Source: Betaproteobacteria bacterium (GTDB lineage: Bacteria > Pseudomonadota > Gammaproteobacteria > Tethybacterales > Tethybacteraceae). Taken from it: 7,429 bases of DNA. The DNA lies in assembly GCA_026710225.1 (NCBI GenBank), contig JAPORI010000078.1:1-7429 (forward strand), in the 5' to 3' direction. The notes under the pieces were generated by a model. It was not told where the DNA came from, did no database searches, and saw only the letters and a list, made by a program, of their open reading frames with translations. Positions 1 to 6,867 of the stretch are shown one piece after another; the first letter of the stretch is position 1; each line of letters begins with the position of its first letter. The translations under genes were made by a program, and so were the position numbers.

Positions 1-1
1 G

Positions 2-3000
2 GTGTTTGCCTTTGCCGGCGATCCGTTGGCGATTGCAGCGCTGGGTCTTTCCATCGACGAGAACGTTGGGCAGGCGCTGCTGGCTGCCGACACTGATGTC
101 GGTTCGCCGATAACTGCGGTCGATGCCGACAACCCAACCGGTCTGATCTACAGTCTGGTCGGCGGCGACGGTTCTTTCCGCATCGGTGCTAGCGACGGCC
201 AACTGGTTGCGGTGGTCGGTGCCAACTTCAACCACGAGGCAGCCTCACGCCAGACAGTGGTGGTGCAGGCATCCGACGGCGTGCCGGCTTCCCCCGGAGT
301 GGAGACGGGTCTGGCGACGGTTACGGTGTTTGTGCGCATCAACGACATCGACGAGAAACCGGCCAGCTACACTGGCGCCAATTTCCGGTTGGTGGACAGC
401 AGCCGCACCGAGGTAACTCTGGGCTGGAGCAACTCGGAGTACACCCGCCAGTTTGCCGAGGCGGATCGCGGCTTCATTCAGGTAAGTTACGGAGTGGGCG
501 GCTTTGCTCACACGGTGTCTGTGAGCAGTGAGGAGAACCGGGTGCGGCTCGTCGATCTGGTGCCGGGAGTTTCCTATGCAGCGACGCTGCACTGGTTCAG
601 CGCCGACGGGATCAGTCAGGACACTCCGTTGGTTGCGCAAGTTACCGCCGGTGCCAACGATGCGCCGCGCTTTGATGATTTGACCTACAGTCGTCCGGAG
701 AATTCGGGCCGCGAGCAGACTGCGTCCGGAACGGCAATAGTCACCCTTTCGGCGCGCGATTTTCAGTCGGATGCGATTTTCTACAGCATGCGCGGCGGTT
801 CTGATGCAGGCCTGTTTGCGGTCGATGCACAAAGCGGGGTGGTGCGCCTTGTGCGTTCGGTGAATTTCGACCACGAGGGCAAGGCCAGTTACACGTTTGC
901 GGTTGTTGCCCGCGACGAGTATGGTGCGGCAACCGTCGGTAATGTAGTGCTTGCGATTAGTGATGTTGCCGAGGCGCCGATGCTGCCCGAGCAGTTCGCC
1001 CAGATTGCGACAGTCGGAGTTGCGACGACGCTCATGCTGCGCCCGGCATCGGATCCGGAGACCGAGAGCCGGACGATTGTGTATCAGGCCGAACAGACCA
1101 ACGGTGCGGAGTTGCCGTCCTGGCTGGTGCTCAATCAGGCTACCGGCGAATTGACCCTTGCGGTGTCGGCAACGCCGGGAACGCTTACCCTGCGGGTGCA
1201 GGCGGTGGCAGTCAGTCCCGGCAGCAGCCTGCGGGCGTTGGCCGGCGGCGGTGCGGTTGCGCTCAATGAGCCGGAAGTGGTGAACGAGCGGGTGTTCAAG
1301 CTGGCGGTTGCCGCGGCTGGCTCGACTAACAGTTGGCCGGACTTTGCCAGGTCTACAACCGATTTCAATCTGGTTGAGGGCGAGTACGCATCCGGTCGCT
1401 CGCTGGGAACGGTTGTTGCCCAGGATAGTGACAGACTGAGTTATGAACTGCGCGGAGCCGATGCCGGCTTGTTTGCGATTAATCCCAGTAGTGGTGCGCT
1501 GTCGGTGCGTGAGGGAGTGGAGTTTGACCACGAGGGTCAGGAGATCTACCGCTTCCTGGTCGATGCCGACGACGGCAACGGCGGCCTGTCGTCCGCCGAG
1601 GTTGTGGTGCAGATCGGTGATGTCAACGAAGCGCCGCAGTTTCCGGCTGCCGCGCAGACCACCTATCAGGTTGCGGCTAGAGCGATGATCAGTTTCTTCG
1701 TCGTGCCGGCTTCTGATCAGGATGCCGGCGACAGCGTTACCTACACGGCCAGTTTGGCGGGCAGTTGGCTGAGTTTCGATGCCGATACGCTGGCCTTTAC
1801 GGTGCAGCCGGATGCACCGCTGGGCAGCCACGCGGTGACCTTGGTGGCAACCGATGCCGATGGTCTGCGCGCTCAGCAGGTGTTGCAAATCAACGTTGCT
1901 GCGGTAGGCAACAGTGCGCCGTCTTTTGCCAGTGCGCTGATGCAGATGGAATATACGATTGCCAGAAGACAGGCGGCGGTTGAGTCCGGCACCGGGATCG
2001 GATCGATTGTCGCAGACGATCCGGATGCCGATACGCTTACCTACCAGATAGTGTCCGGAGATGATGCAGACCTGTTTGAGATCGATGAGAGCAGCGGTCA
2101 AATCGTGGTCGCCGCCGGCGAGGAGCTGACGGCTCGGGAGCGTCCCTACCGGTTTACGGTCGAGGTCGCTGATGGCCGTGGCGGCATTGCGACGGTTGTC
2201 GTCGAGTTAACTGTGCAAGAGGCGGCGGCCGAAGCGGTTGCTGACAATCAAGATAAAGTGGTGATGCTGGCAATTGACCGGGCGGTTGCGGTTGCGGCAA
2301 TAGATTTGATCCAGGCGCGGCTCAATGCTCCAACACCGCCGACTGGTGGTGCCGACTTGGCTCAACTTGCGGATCAGAGCGCACCGTATCTGCAGCTGGC
2401 TTCGGCGCAGCAGCAGTGGGAGGACTGGCGCTACGAGGACGAGCACGAGACCGATGCCGGCGAGCGGATGGCCTGGCGCGACTTCCTGCATTCCGGCGGC
2501 TTTGATTTCGCCCTTGACGGTTCGCAAAGCGGAGGCCCGCAGGGACGGATTTGGGGTGCGGCCAGCCGCGCTTCGGTGGACGGATCACCGCTGGCGGACG
2601 GTGGGGTGGTCTTTTATGACGGCAAGATAAACATGGTGATGATGGGAGCCGAGTACCGCACTTCGAGCAAGCGCTTCGGGGTCGCATTCGGCAACTCGAA
2701 TTCCGATCTGTTAGTCGGCGAGCAAAAGACTATCGCAGTCGAGCGCAAGCTCAATGTGGTTTATCCGTATCTGAGCCTGCCGATTTCCGATCGCGCCCGA
2801 ATGTGGGTGAGCGCCGGCTTCGGAAGCGGTGAATACATGCGCGGTGCCAATATGGACAATGCAGCCCAGACTGCCCGGGACACCGACTACCTGTCGGTAG
2901 CCAGCGGTATCGAGGGCAACTGGTCGCATGAGTTGGTCGAGATTGACAGCGGCGTCAAGGCGCTGGTGGTGCGCAGCAAGATGGATGCGCTGGGTATGAG

Positions 3001-3562
3001 CCCGGAGGCAACCGGCAAGGCCTGGCGGTTGCAGGCGGACTTCAAGGCGTCCAGTTCGTTCGTGCCGGTGCCGGAAGTTGCGCTGCGGCCGTTTGTCGGT
3101 GCGCATCTGTATCACGATGGCGGCGACGAGTGGCTGGGCAGCAATGCGTTAGACACCAGCGCCGGAATCAATCTGAAGTGGGATAGAGGCTTGCAGGCGG
3201 AGTTCAGTTCGCGCTGGAACGCCGATGATGACGGTGAGGTAAACGAGGAGCGGCTCGATGCGAGCATCAGTTACGACTTCGGCTCCGACGGCCGGGGTCT
3301 GCAACTTGAGATTTCCCCACGCATGAGCAACAGTTCCGCTGCCGACAATGACCGGTCACTGTCGGGAAGCGCCAGTTATGGTCTGCCGGTGCGGTTGTTT
3401 GCCGACTCCGCTCTGGCAACCTTCAAGGCCGACTTTGTCTCGGCGGACAGGGGAATAGTCGTCGATCGCTACGGATTCCGGTTTGCCGGGCGGCGGCTGG
3501 ATGTCGATCTAGGTGCTGACGGCGCCGGCGATTCCTGGCGGATTGACCTGAAACTGCGCTAA
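2..3562 (+). CDS. Cadherin/FN3/CADG-repeat adhesin with C-terminal autotransporter-like beta-barrel (5' partial)
   Basis: The frame is open at the left edge. The GTG at position 2 lies inside a cadherin module, so it is not the true start; 1186 residues are visible. Modules in order: cadherin 1 (about 14-117, with SIDENVG, NFNHEA and DIDEKP); FN3-like (about 120-217, with a PGVSYAATLHW strand); cadherin 2 (219-325, NFDHEG); CADG/He_PIG-like (326-440, LPSWLVLNQATGELTL); cadherin 3 (445-545, EFDHEG, DVNEAP); CADG-like (546-634); cadherin 4 (638-740, which lacks the DHE motif). The DxE and DHE motifs resemble cadherin calcium-binding residues. Residues 741-845 form a linker with a helix (DRAVAVAAIDLIQARLN) like those before barrels of large cadherin-type autotransporters. 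From about 848 (GRIWGAASRASVDG) alternating amphipathic strands form a barrel, ending WRIDLKLR. Expected role: outer-membrane-anchored adhesin with the repeats at the cell surface. The modules are confident; the barrel is inferred from pattern; the ligand is unknown. Confidence 0.85.
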   Translation: MFAFAGDPLAIAALGLSIDENVGQALLAADTDVGSPITAVDADNPTGLIYSLVGGDGSFRIGASDGQLVAVVGANFNHEAASRQTVVVQASDGVPASPGVETGLATVTVFVRINDIDEKPASYTGANFRLVDSSRTEVTLGWSNSEYTRQFAEADRGFIQVSYGVGGFAHTVSVSSEENRVRLVDLVPGVSYAATLHWFSADGISQDTPLVAQVTAGANDAPRFDDLTYSRPENSGREQTASGTAIVTLSARDFQSDAIFYSMRGGSDAGLFAVDAQSGVVRLVRSVNFDHEGKASYTFAVVARDEYGAATVGNVVLAISDVAEAPMLPEQFAQIATVGVATTLMLRPASDPETESRTIVYQAEQTNGAELPSWLVLNQATGELTLAVSATPGTLTLRVQAVAVSPGSSLRALAGGGAVALNEPEVVNERVFKLAVAAAGSTNSWPDFARSTTDFNLVEGEYASGRSLGTVVAQDSDRLSYELRGADAGLFAINPSSGALSVREGVEFDHEGQEIYRFLVDADDGNGGLSSAEVVVQIGDVNEAPQFPAAAQTTYQVAARAMISFFVVPASDQDAGDSVTYTASLAGSWLSFDADTLAFTVQPDAPLGSHAVTLVATDADGLRAQQVLQINVAAVGNSAPSFASALMQMEYTIARRQAAVESGTGIGSIVADDPDADTLTYQIVSGDDADLFEIDESSGQIVVAAGEELTARERPYRFTVEVADGRGGIATVVVELTVQEAAAEAVADNQDKVVMLAIDRAVAVAAIDLIQARLNAPTPPTGGADLAQLADQSAPYLQLASAQQQWEDWRYEDEHETDAGERMAWRDFLHSGGFDFALDGSQSGGPQGRIWGAASRASVDGSPLADGGVVFYDGKINMVMMGAEYRTSSKRFGVAFGNSNSDLLVGEQKTIAVERKLNVVYPYLSLPISDRARMWVSAGFGSGEYMRGANMDNAAQTARDTDYLSVASGIEGNWSHELVEIDSGVKALVVRSKMDALGMSPEATGKAWRLQADFKASSSFVPVPEVALRPFVGAHLYHDGGDEWLGSNALDTSAGINLKWDRGLQAEFSSRWNADDDGEVNEERLDASISYDFGSDGRGLQLEISPRMSNSSAADNDRSLSGSASYGLPVRLFADSALATFKADFVSADRGIVVDRYGFRFAGRRLDVDLGADGAGDSWRIDLKLR
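2543..3559 (+). other. C-terminal outer-membrane beta-barrel region of the adhesin
   Basis: About 340 residues (848-1186 of the partial protein) show short alternating hydrophobic/polar strands rich in Gly, Ser, Asp and aromatics, for example NMVMMGAEYRTSSKRFGVAFG and LNVVYPYLSLPI, with no transmembrane helix. The size suits a translocation unit of a type V secretion autotransporter. The last residues are WRIDLKLR, so the terminal aromatic usually recognised by the BAM complex is absent; Leu is penultimate and Arg is last. This could be a divergent barrel signal. Called from pattern only. Confidence 0.65.
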
Positions 3563-3622
3563 AGTTTTTTCCTCAAACCGGCTCCCTGAGTTGGTGCAAA
3601 GAAAGGATCCGGCCTGTTTCAT

Positions 3623-3652
3623 TTGCCAAGCGGCACCTGCCGGCTGTAAAAT
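3623..3652 (+). promoter_or_regulatory. Putative sigma70-type promoter for the ankyrin gene pair
   Basis: TTGCCA at 3623-3628 (5 of 6 to TTGACA) and TAAAAT at 3647-3652 (5 of 6 to TATAAT) are separated by 18 bp. Transcription would begin near 3658-3660, leaving a leader of about 40 nt before the ATG at 3698. The rest of the 3563-3697 gap holds no gene that I can support. The call rests on consensus matches alone, but it stands in the right place, between the adhesin stop codon and the next gene. Confidence 0.5.
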
Positions 3653-3697
3653 ATGGAGTTCAAGAGAGAGAGTTTCCGCACAGGCAGCACCCTAATC

Positions 3698-4678
3698 ATG
3701 GCCAGACATTTTTTTCGCAAAGCGCTTGTTGGCGCGGGCAGCCTGATGCTGTGGGCGTCTCCGGCAGTTGCCGCCGACTGTGATTTTCTTGCCGACAGTT
3801 TCTTCAAGACGGCAACCTTGTCGGAAGTGGAGGACTGTCTGCAAGCCGGAGCTGATGCCAGTCGTCAGGAGGCTGGCTGGACGCCGCTGCACTTGGCGGT
3901 TGCCCGAACCCGGGATCCGGCGATCATTGCCGCCCTGCTGGAAGCCGGTGCCAAGGTTGACAGCCGCAACCAGAAAGGGCACACGCCGCTGTATGTGGCG
4001 TCTTACAACAAGGAGCTTGCCATCGTTGCTCCGTTGCTGGAGGCCGGAGCCGATGTCAACAGCCGCGAGGATGCCCTTGGCCTTACCCCGTTGCACTGGG
4101 CGGCGGCAAACAATCCGCATCCGGCGGTAATTGCCGCGCTGGTTGCCGCCGGCGCCGAGATCGAAAGTCTGGACCAGGCCGGCACCACGCCGCTGCATGC
4201 AGCCGCAGCTAGCAATGCCGAGCCGGCAGTAATTGCTGCCCTGGTTGAAGCCGGCGCCGCCATCGACAGTCGTGATCGACTAGGTGCCACGCCGCTGCAC
4301 GCGGCGGCAGCCGGCAATGCCGAGCCGGCAGTAATTGCCGCCCTGATTGAAGCCGGCATCGCCATCGACAGTCGCGATCGACTAGGTGCCACGCCGCTGC
4401 ATGCGGCAGCCACCGAGAATCCATCTCCGGCAATCATCGCCGCCTTGGTTGAAGCCGGTGCTGAAGTAAACAGCCGCGACAACTTTGGACTGACCGTCCT
4501 GCACAGGGCTGCCATCCACAGCAGCGACTTTGCGGTCATTGCCGCCTTGGTTGAAGCCGGTGCTGATCCGTCGCTGGTCGACGAGGAAGGCAACACCGCC
4601 TGGGAGCATGCTCAGGGCAATCCGGCGCTGAAGGATGTTGCCGGCATTGCCAGGCTCAAGGTGTCGCAAGTGCAGTGA
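3698..4678 (+). CDS. Secreted ankyrin-repeat protein (first of a tandem pair)
   Basis: Predicted 326 aa. An in-frame ATG at 3653 would add 15 residues, but it lies directly after the predicted -10 box and upstream of the likely transcript start. Starting at 3698 also gives a clean Sec signal peptide (MARHFFRKALVGAGSLMLWASPAVA, cleavage after Ala25). A weak AGG-containing purine stretch is at 3682-3687. The mature protein opens with ADC, then a cap with Cys28 and Cys47. Seven full 34-residue ankyrin repeats follow (60-93, 94-127, 128-161, 162-195, 196-229, 230-263, 264-297) with TPLH and AAL(L/V)EAGA signatures, then a partial repeat or C-cap (298-326, NPALKDVAGIARL). There is no lipobox and no anchor, so the product is periplasmic or exported further. 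Ankyrin repeats bind proteins; the partner is unknown. The stop codon overlaps the start of the next gene, indicating an operon. Confidence 0.9.
   Translation: MARHFFRKALVGAGSLMLWASPAVAADCDFLADSFFKTATLSEVEDCLQAGADASRQEAGWTPLHLAVARTRDPAIIAALLEAGAKVDSRNQKGHTPLYVASYNKELAIVAPLLEAGADVNSREDALGLTPLHWAAANNPHPAVIAALVAAGAEIESLDQAGTTPLHAAAASNAEPAVIAALVEAGAAIDSRDRLGATPLHAAAAGNAEPAVIAALIEAGIAIDSRDRLGATPLHAAATENPSPAIIAALVEAGAEVNSRDNFGLTVLHRAAIHSSDFAVIAALVEAGADPSLVDEEGNTAWEHAQGNPALKDVAGIARLKVSQVQ
4181..4384 (+). repeat. Tandem 102-bp ankyrin-unit duplication
   Basis: Units 4181-4282 and 4283-4384 each encode one 34-residue ankyrin repeat. By my hand alignment they differ at 12 of 102 positions (about 88% identical) with no indels. 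Both are followed by GATPLHAAA. The other repeats in the gene are visibly more diverged in DNA. This indicates a relatively recent in-frame duplication of one ankyrin unit. Confidence 0.85.
4658..4663 (+). promoter_or_regulatory. Ribosome binding site supporting the GTG start at 4675
   Basis: AAGGTG lies 11 nt before the GTG at 4675, inside the end of the upstream ankyrin gene. With the GTGA stop/start overlap it supports reinitiation or coupled translation of the second ankyrin gene from GTG. Confidence 0.4.
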
Positions 4679-5361
4679 TTGGCAGGAGCCGGTCCAGGAT
4701 CGTCCCGACTCTGGCTCTGGCGGCAGGTTTGCTGCTGCCCGGTTGGCCGGCAGTTGCCGCCGACTGCAAATTCCTTTTATTCGAGTTTTTCAAGCAGGCA
4801 ACCGCCGAGCAGGTCAGCGAGTGCCTGCAAGATGGCATCGATCCCAATCATGCACCCGAAGACGGCCGCAGTTTGCTTTACACGGCCGCCGGGTTCAATC
4901 CTGACCCTCAGGTGATTGCAACTCTGGTCGCTGCCGGCGCCGATGTCAACCGCGCCGATGAGGACGGCCTGACACCGCTGCATGCGGCCGCTGCAAACAA
5001 TCCGCAGCCGGAAATTATTGCCGCCTTGCTGGAAGTTGGCGCCGATCTCAACGCCCGCGACCGGTATGGCGTCACTGCCCTGCACGAGGCGGCCTCCTTC
5101 AATTTCGAGCCAGCGATCGTTGCCGCGCTGCTGGAAGCCGGTGCTGATGCAAACAGCCGCGACAGCCACGGCGTTACCCCGTTGCACGGGGCGGCGGCAT
5201 TCAATTCGCAACCGGCAATCATCGTGATATTGCTGGAAGCCGGTGCCGATCCGGGTCTTGTCACCGAGGAAGGCAAGACCGCCGGCGACTATGCTCAGGA
5301 TAATCCGGCCCTGCAAGACAGCGATGTCATCGCCAGATTGGCGGCTGCCCAGTCCGAATAG
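4675..5361 (+). CDS. Secreted ankyrin-repeat protein (second of a tandem pair)
   Basis: 228 aa starting with GTG, whose last two bases belong to the TGA stop of the upstream gene (GTGA, 4-base overlap). The GTG is preferred because it gives a full signal peptide: basic MIGRSRSR, a hydrophobic core, and cleavage after PAVA at Ala28. Cys31 and Cys50 lie in an N-terminal cap, with the same 19-residue separation as in the upstream paralogue. Four full 34-residue ankyrin repeats follow (64-97, 98-131, 132-165, 166-199), then a partial repeat or C-cap (200-228, NPALQDSDVIARL). No lipobox or anchor is seen, so the product is probably periplasmic or exported. It has three fewer repeats than its neighbour but near-matching ends, so the two probably arose by gene duplication and differ by repeat gain or loss. 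Binding partner unknown. Confidence 0.9.
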   Translation: MIGRSRSRIVPTLALAAGLLLPGWPAVAADCKFLLFEFFKQATAEQVSECLQDGIDPNHAPEDGRSLLYTAAGFNPDPQVIATLVAAGADVNRADEDGLTPLHAAAANNPQPEIIAALLEVGADLNARDRYGVTALHEAASFNFEPAIVAALLEAGADANSRDSHGVTPLHGAAAFNSQPAIIVILLEAGADPGLVTEEGKTAGDYAQDNPALQDSDVIARLAAAQSE

Positions 5362-5392
5362 TTGAGCTAAGTTGGGGCTGGCCGCCGACTCG

Positions 5393-5422
5393 AAAAAAAA
5401 GGGCCGCTATTTCGCCGTAGCG
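5393..5422 (-). terminator. Possible intrinsic terminator of the ctaB/GGDEF transcript
   Basis: Read on the minus strand, CGCTA (5422-5418) can pair with TAGCG (5409-5405) around an 8-nt loop. Four nt later comes a run of eight T (5400-5393). The stem includes the stop codon of the GGDEF gene at 5407-5409. It is short (5 bp) and the spacer is longer than ideal, so the call is tentative. No comparable hairpin plus T-run was found for the plus-strand ankyrin genes in this 45-bp convergent gap. Confidence 0.35.
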
Positions 5423-6867
5423 TCGCTGTTGCTGTAGAGGAAGATTGTTGCGTTGCAGGTTTCAAGCGCCTGGCGCACTCCCGGGCGGATGTCGTCCTCT
5501 TTGCACGGATCAAGCAGGATGTTGATTGGCTGCAGACGCTCGATTAGTTCAACCGGGACGCTTTCGAGACTGATCGAGCGCAGCCCGAACTCGGCTCCGG
5601 CAATGCGCAGATCCTTTACCGAACGCACCGCCGGGATGGCGATGTCTTCGTTGGCCCGGGCGAGCAGCACCAGCCGGTGGCCCAGATCGCTGATCTTGCC
5701 GATCGCCTCGTGAATCGGCAGCAGTCGCTCGAACACCAGCAGCGATGGTGAGGAGATCGGCGCCATGATCGTGGTGGCCGGCTTGTCGGCCAGCCAGGCG
5801 GCGAGGGTTGCAAACCAGTGGTTCTCGATTTCCTGAAGCATCTCTTGCAGTCGGGCGGCGCGCAGCAGCCGCATGGTCGTCAGCTTGTCGCCATCGATTA
5901 GTCGCGGCGCGCAAAACAGGCAGCTCTCGTCTTTCTTGCCCAGCGGATAGGCGGATTCGGCAACCACTTCCAGCCCGTCATCGCGCAACAGATTGCGAAT
6001 CTCCTCGCGCTGCCAGAACAACTTGGCACCGGCCTCGTTTACGCAAGTGCGGTTGCGGCCGGCGGCCTTGGCCTCGTACATGAGCATGTCGGCATCGGCA
6101 AACATCTGCTGCACCGTTCCGCCCTTGCGATACATGTTCGAATCGACCACGCCCATGCTTACCGCAAGGGAGATCTGCGAGCCGCTCGAGGTGATGAACG
6201 GCCGGCTGCAGACGCTCTTGCGGGCTCGTTCGCAGCCGGCCAGCCCGCCCTTTTTCTCGCTGGCGGTCGAATACAGGAAGATCAGAAACTCCTCGCCACC
6301 CCAGCGGGCACACCAGTCGCCCTTGCGCAGCACCGCCTTGAGTCGCTTGGCAACCGCCTTGAGGCACTGGTCACCGACTTCGTGTCCGTAGCGGTCGTTG
6401 ATCTGCTTGAAGTGATCGATGTCGGCTAGAGCCAGCGAAAAGCGCTTGCCTTCATTGCGCAGCGTCCGCGCCCATTCGATTTCCAGTTGATGAAGTCCGT
6501 CGCGCCGGTTGGGCAATCCGGTAAGCGCATCGACGTAGGCCAGATCCTTGCCGCCGGCCAGGAAGATCATTGCTGCGCGATCCGCGGCCAGCGGCACGAT
6601 CACCACCTTCCAGCGACTGTTGCGGTATTCCTCCAGATAGATGCTCGATTCCCGCACCGCCGAATTCTTCAGCGCGTTGCGCAACTGATTGCGGGTCTCC
6701 CGCCCCTCCTCGGCAGCGAGCAGTTCGAGTCGCTTGCCGATTGCATGGGTAATCCCCAGCTTGGCAAAGGCCGGATTGACCGCCAGACACTTGCCGTCAC
6801 GGCCAACCAACGCAACCGGATCGGCAAGCGCCTCCGGTGTCAGGGAAAAACTTTCCGCAGCGCTCAT
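5407..6867 (-). CDS. Diguanylate cyclase, PAS-GGDEF with unassigned C-terminal region
   Basis: 486 aa, no signal peptide or membrane helix, so cytoplasmic. Residues about 13-105 look like a PAS sensor domain (DPVALVGRDGKCLAVNPAFAKLG). Residues about 108-275 are a GGDEF domain, with DALTGLPNR at 113-121, ADIDHFKQIND at 148-158 (metal-binding Asp149) and the active-site GGEEF at 190-194. An RKGD motif at 181-184 sits five residues before it, matching the product-inhibition I-site (RxxD). The enzyme should therefore make c-di-GMP from two GTP and be feedback-inhibited. The remaining 190 or so residues carry a CLFC pair (316-319) and an alpha/beta-looking segment (about 375-486) that I cannot assign; a degenerate EAL-like fold is possible. 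The ATG at 6865-6867 overlaps the ctaB stop as ATGA, with GGGA 7 nt upstream (6875-6878), implying translational coupling. Confidence 0.92.
   Translation of the reverse strand: MSAAESFSLTPEALADPVALVGRDGKCLAVNPAFAKLGITHAIGKRLELLAAEEGRETRNQLRNALKNSAVRESSIYLEEYRNSRWKVVIVPLAADRAAMIFLAGGKDLAYVDALTGLPNRRDGLHQLEIEWARTLRNEGKRFSLALADIDHFKQINDRYGHEVGDQCLKAVAKRLKAVLRKGDWCARWGGEEFLIFLYSTASEKKGGLAGCERARKSVCSRPFITSSGSQISLAVSMGVVDSNMYRKGGTVQQMFADADMLMYEAKAAGRNRTCVNEAGAKLFWQREEIRNLLRDDGLEVVAESAYPLGKKDESCLFCAPRLIDGDKLTTMRLLRAARLQEMLQEIENHWFATLAAWLADKPATTIMAPISSPSLLVFERLLPIHEAIGKISDLGHRLVLLARANEDIAIPAVRSVKDLRIAGAEFGLRSISLESVPVELIERLQPINILLDPCKEDDIRPGVRQALETCNATIFLYSNSDATAK

Noticed and set aside
245..2101. A 618-codon stop-free frame on the minus strand, antisense to the cadherin modules
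   Set aside because: It is rich in Arg, His, Gln and Gly with no recognisable domain, and is explained by GC-rich, repetitive codon use in the convincing plus-strand gene.
3551..3570. Possible terminator after the adhesin gene (AAACT pairing with AGTTT, then T run)
   Set aside because: The 5-bp stem is AT-rich with one G-C pair and its T-run is partly used in the stem; too weak to call.
3611..3645. Inverted repeat CCGGC...GCCGG around the -35 region of the ankyrin promoter
   Set aside because: Five-base arms with a loop of about 25 nt in GC-rich DNA are expected by chance; not supported as an operator.
3653..3697. N-terminal 15-residue extension of the first ankyrin protein from the ATG at 3653
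   Set aside because: No ribosome binding site is visible, it abuts the predicted -10 box, and it would place 15 extra residues before an otherwise normal signal peptide.
4003..4596. A 197-codon minus-strand frame with repeating Ala-rich units
   Set aside because: Its periodicity is simply the antisense of the 102-bp ankyrin units; composition is low complexity and no start signal supports it.
5993..6391. Plus-strand open frames opposite the GGDEF gene
   Set aside because: They lie antisense to a gene with intact catalytic motifs and show no coherent domain, so they are compositional shadows.
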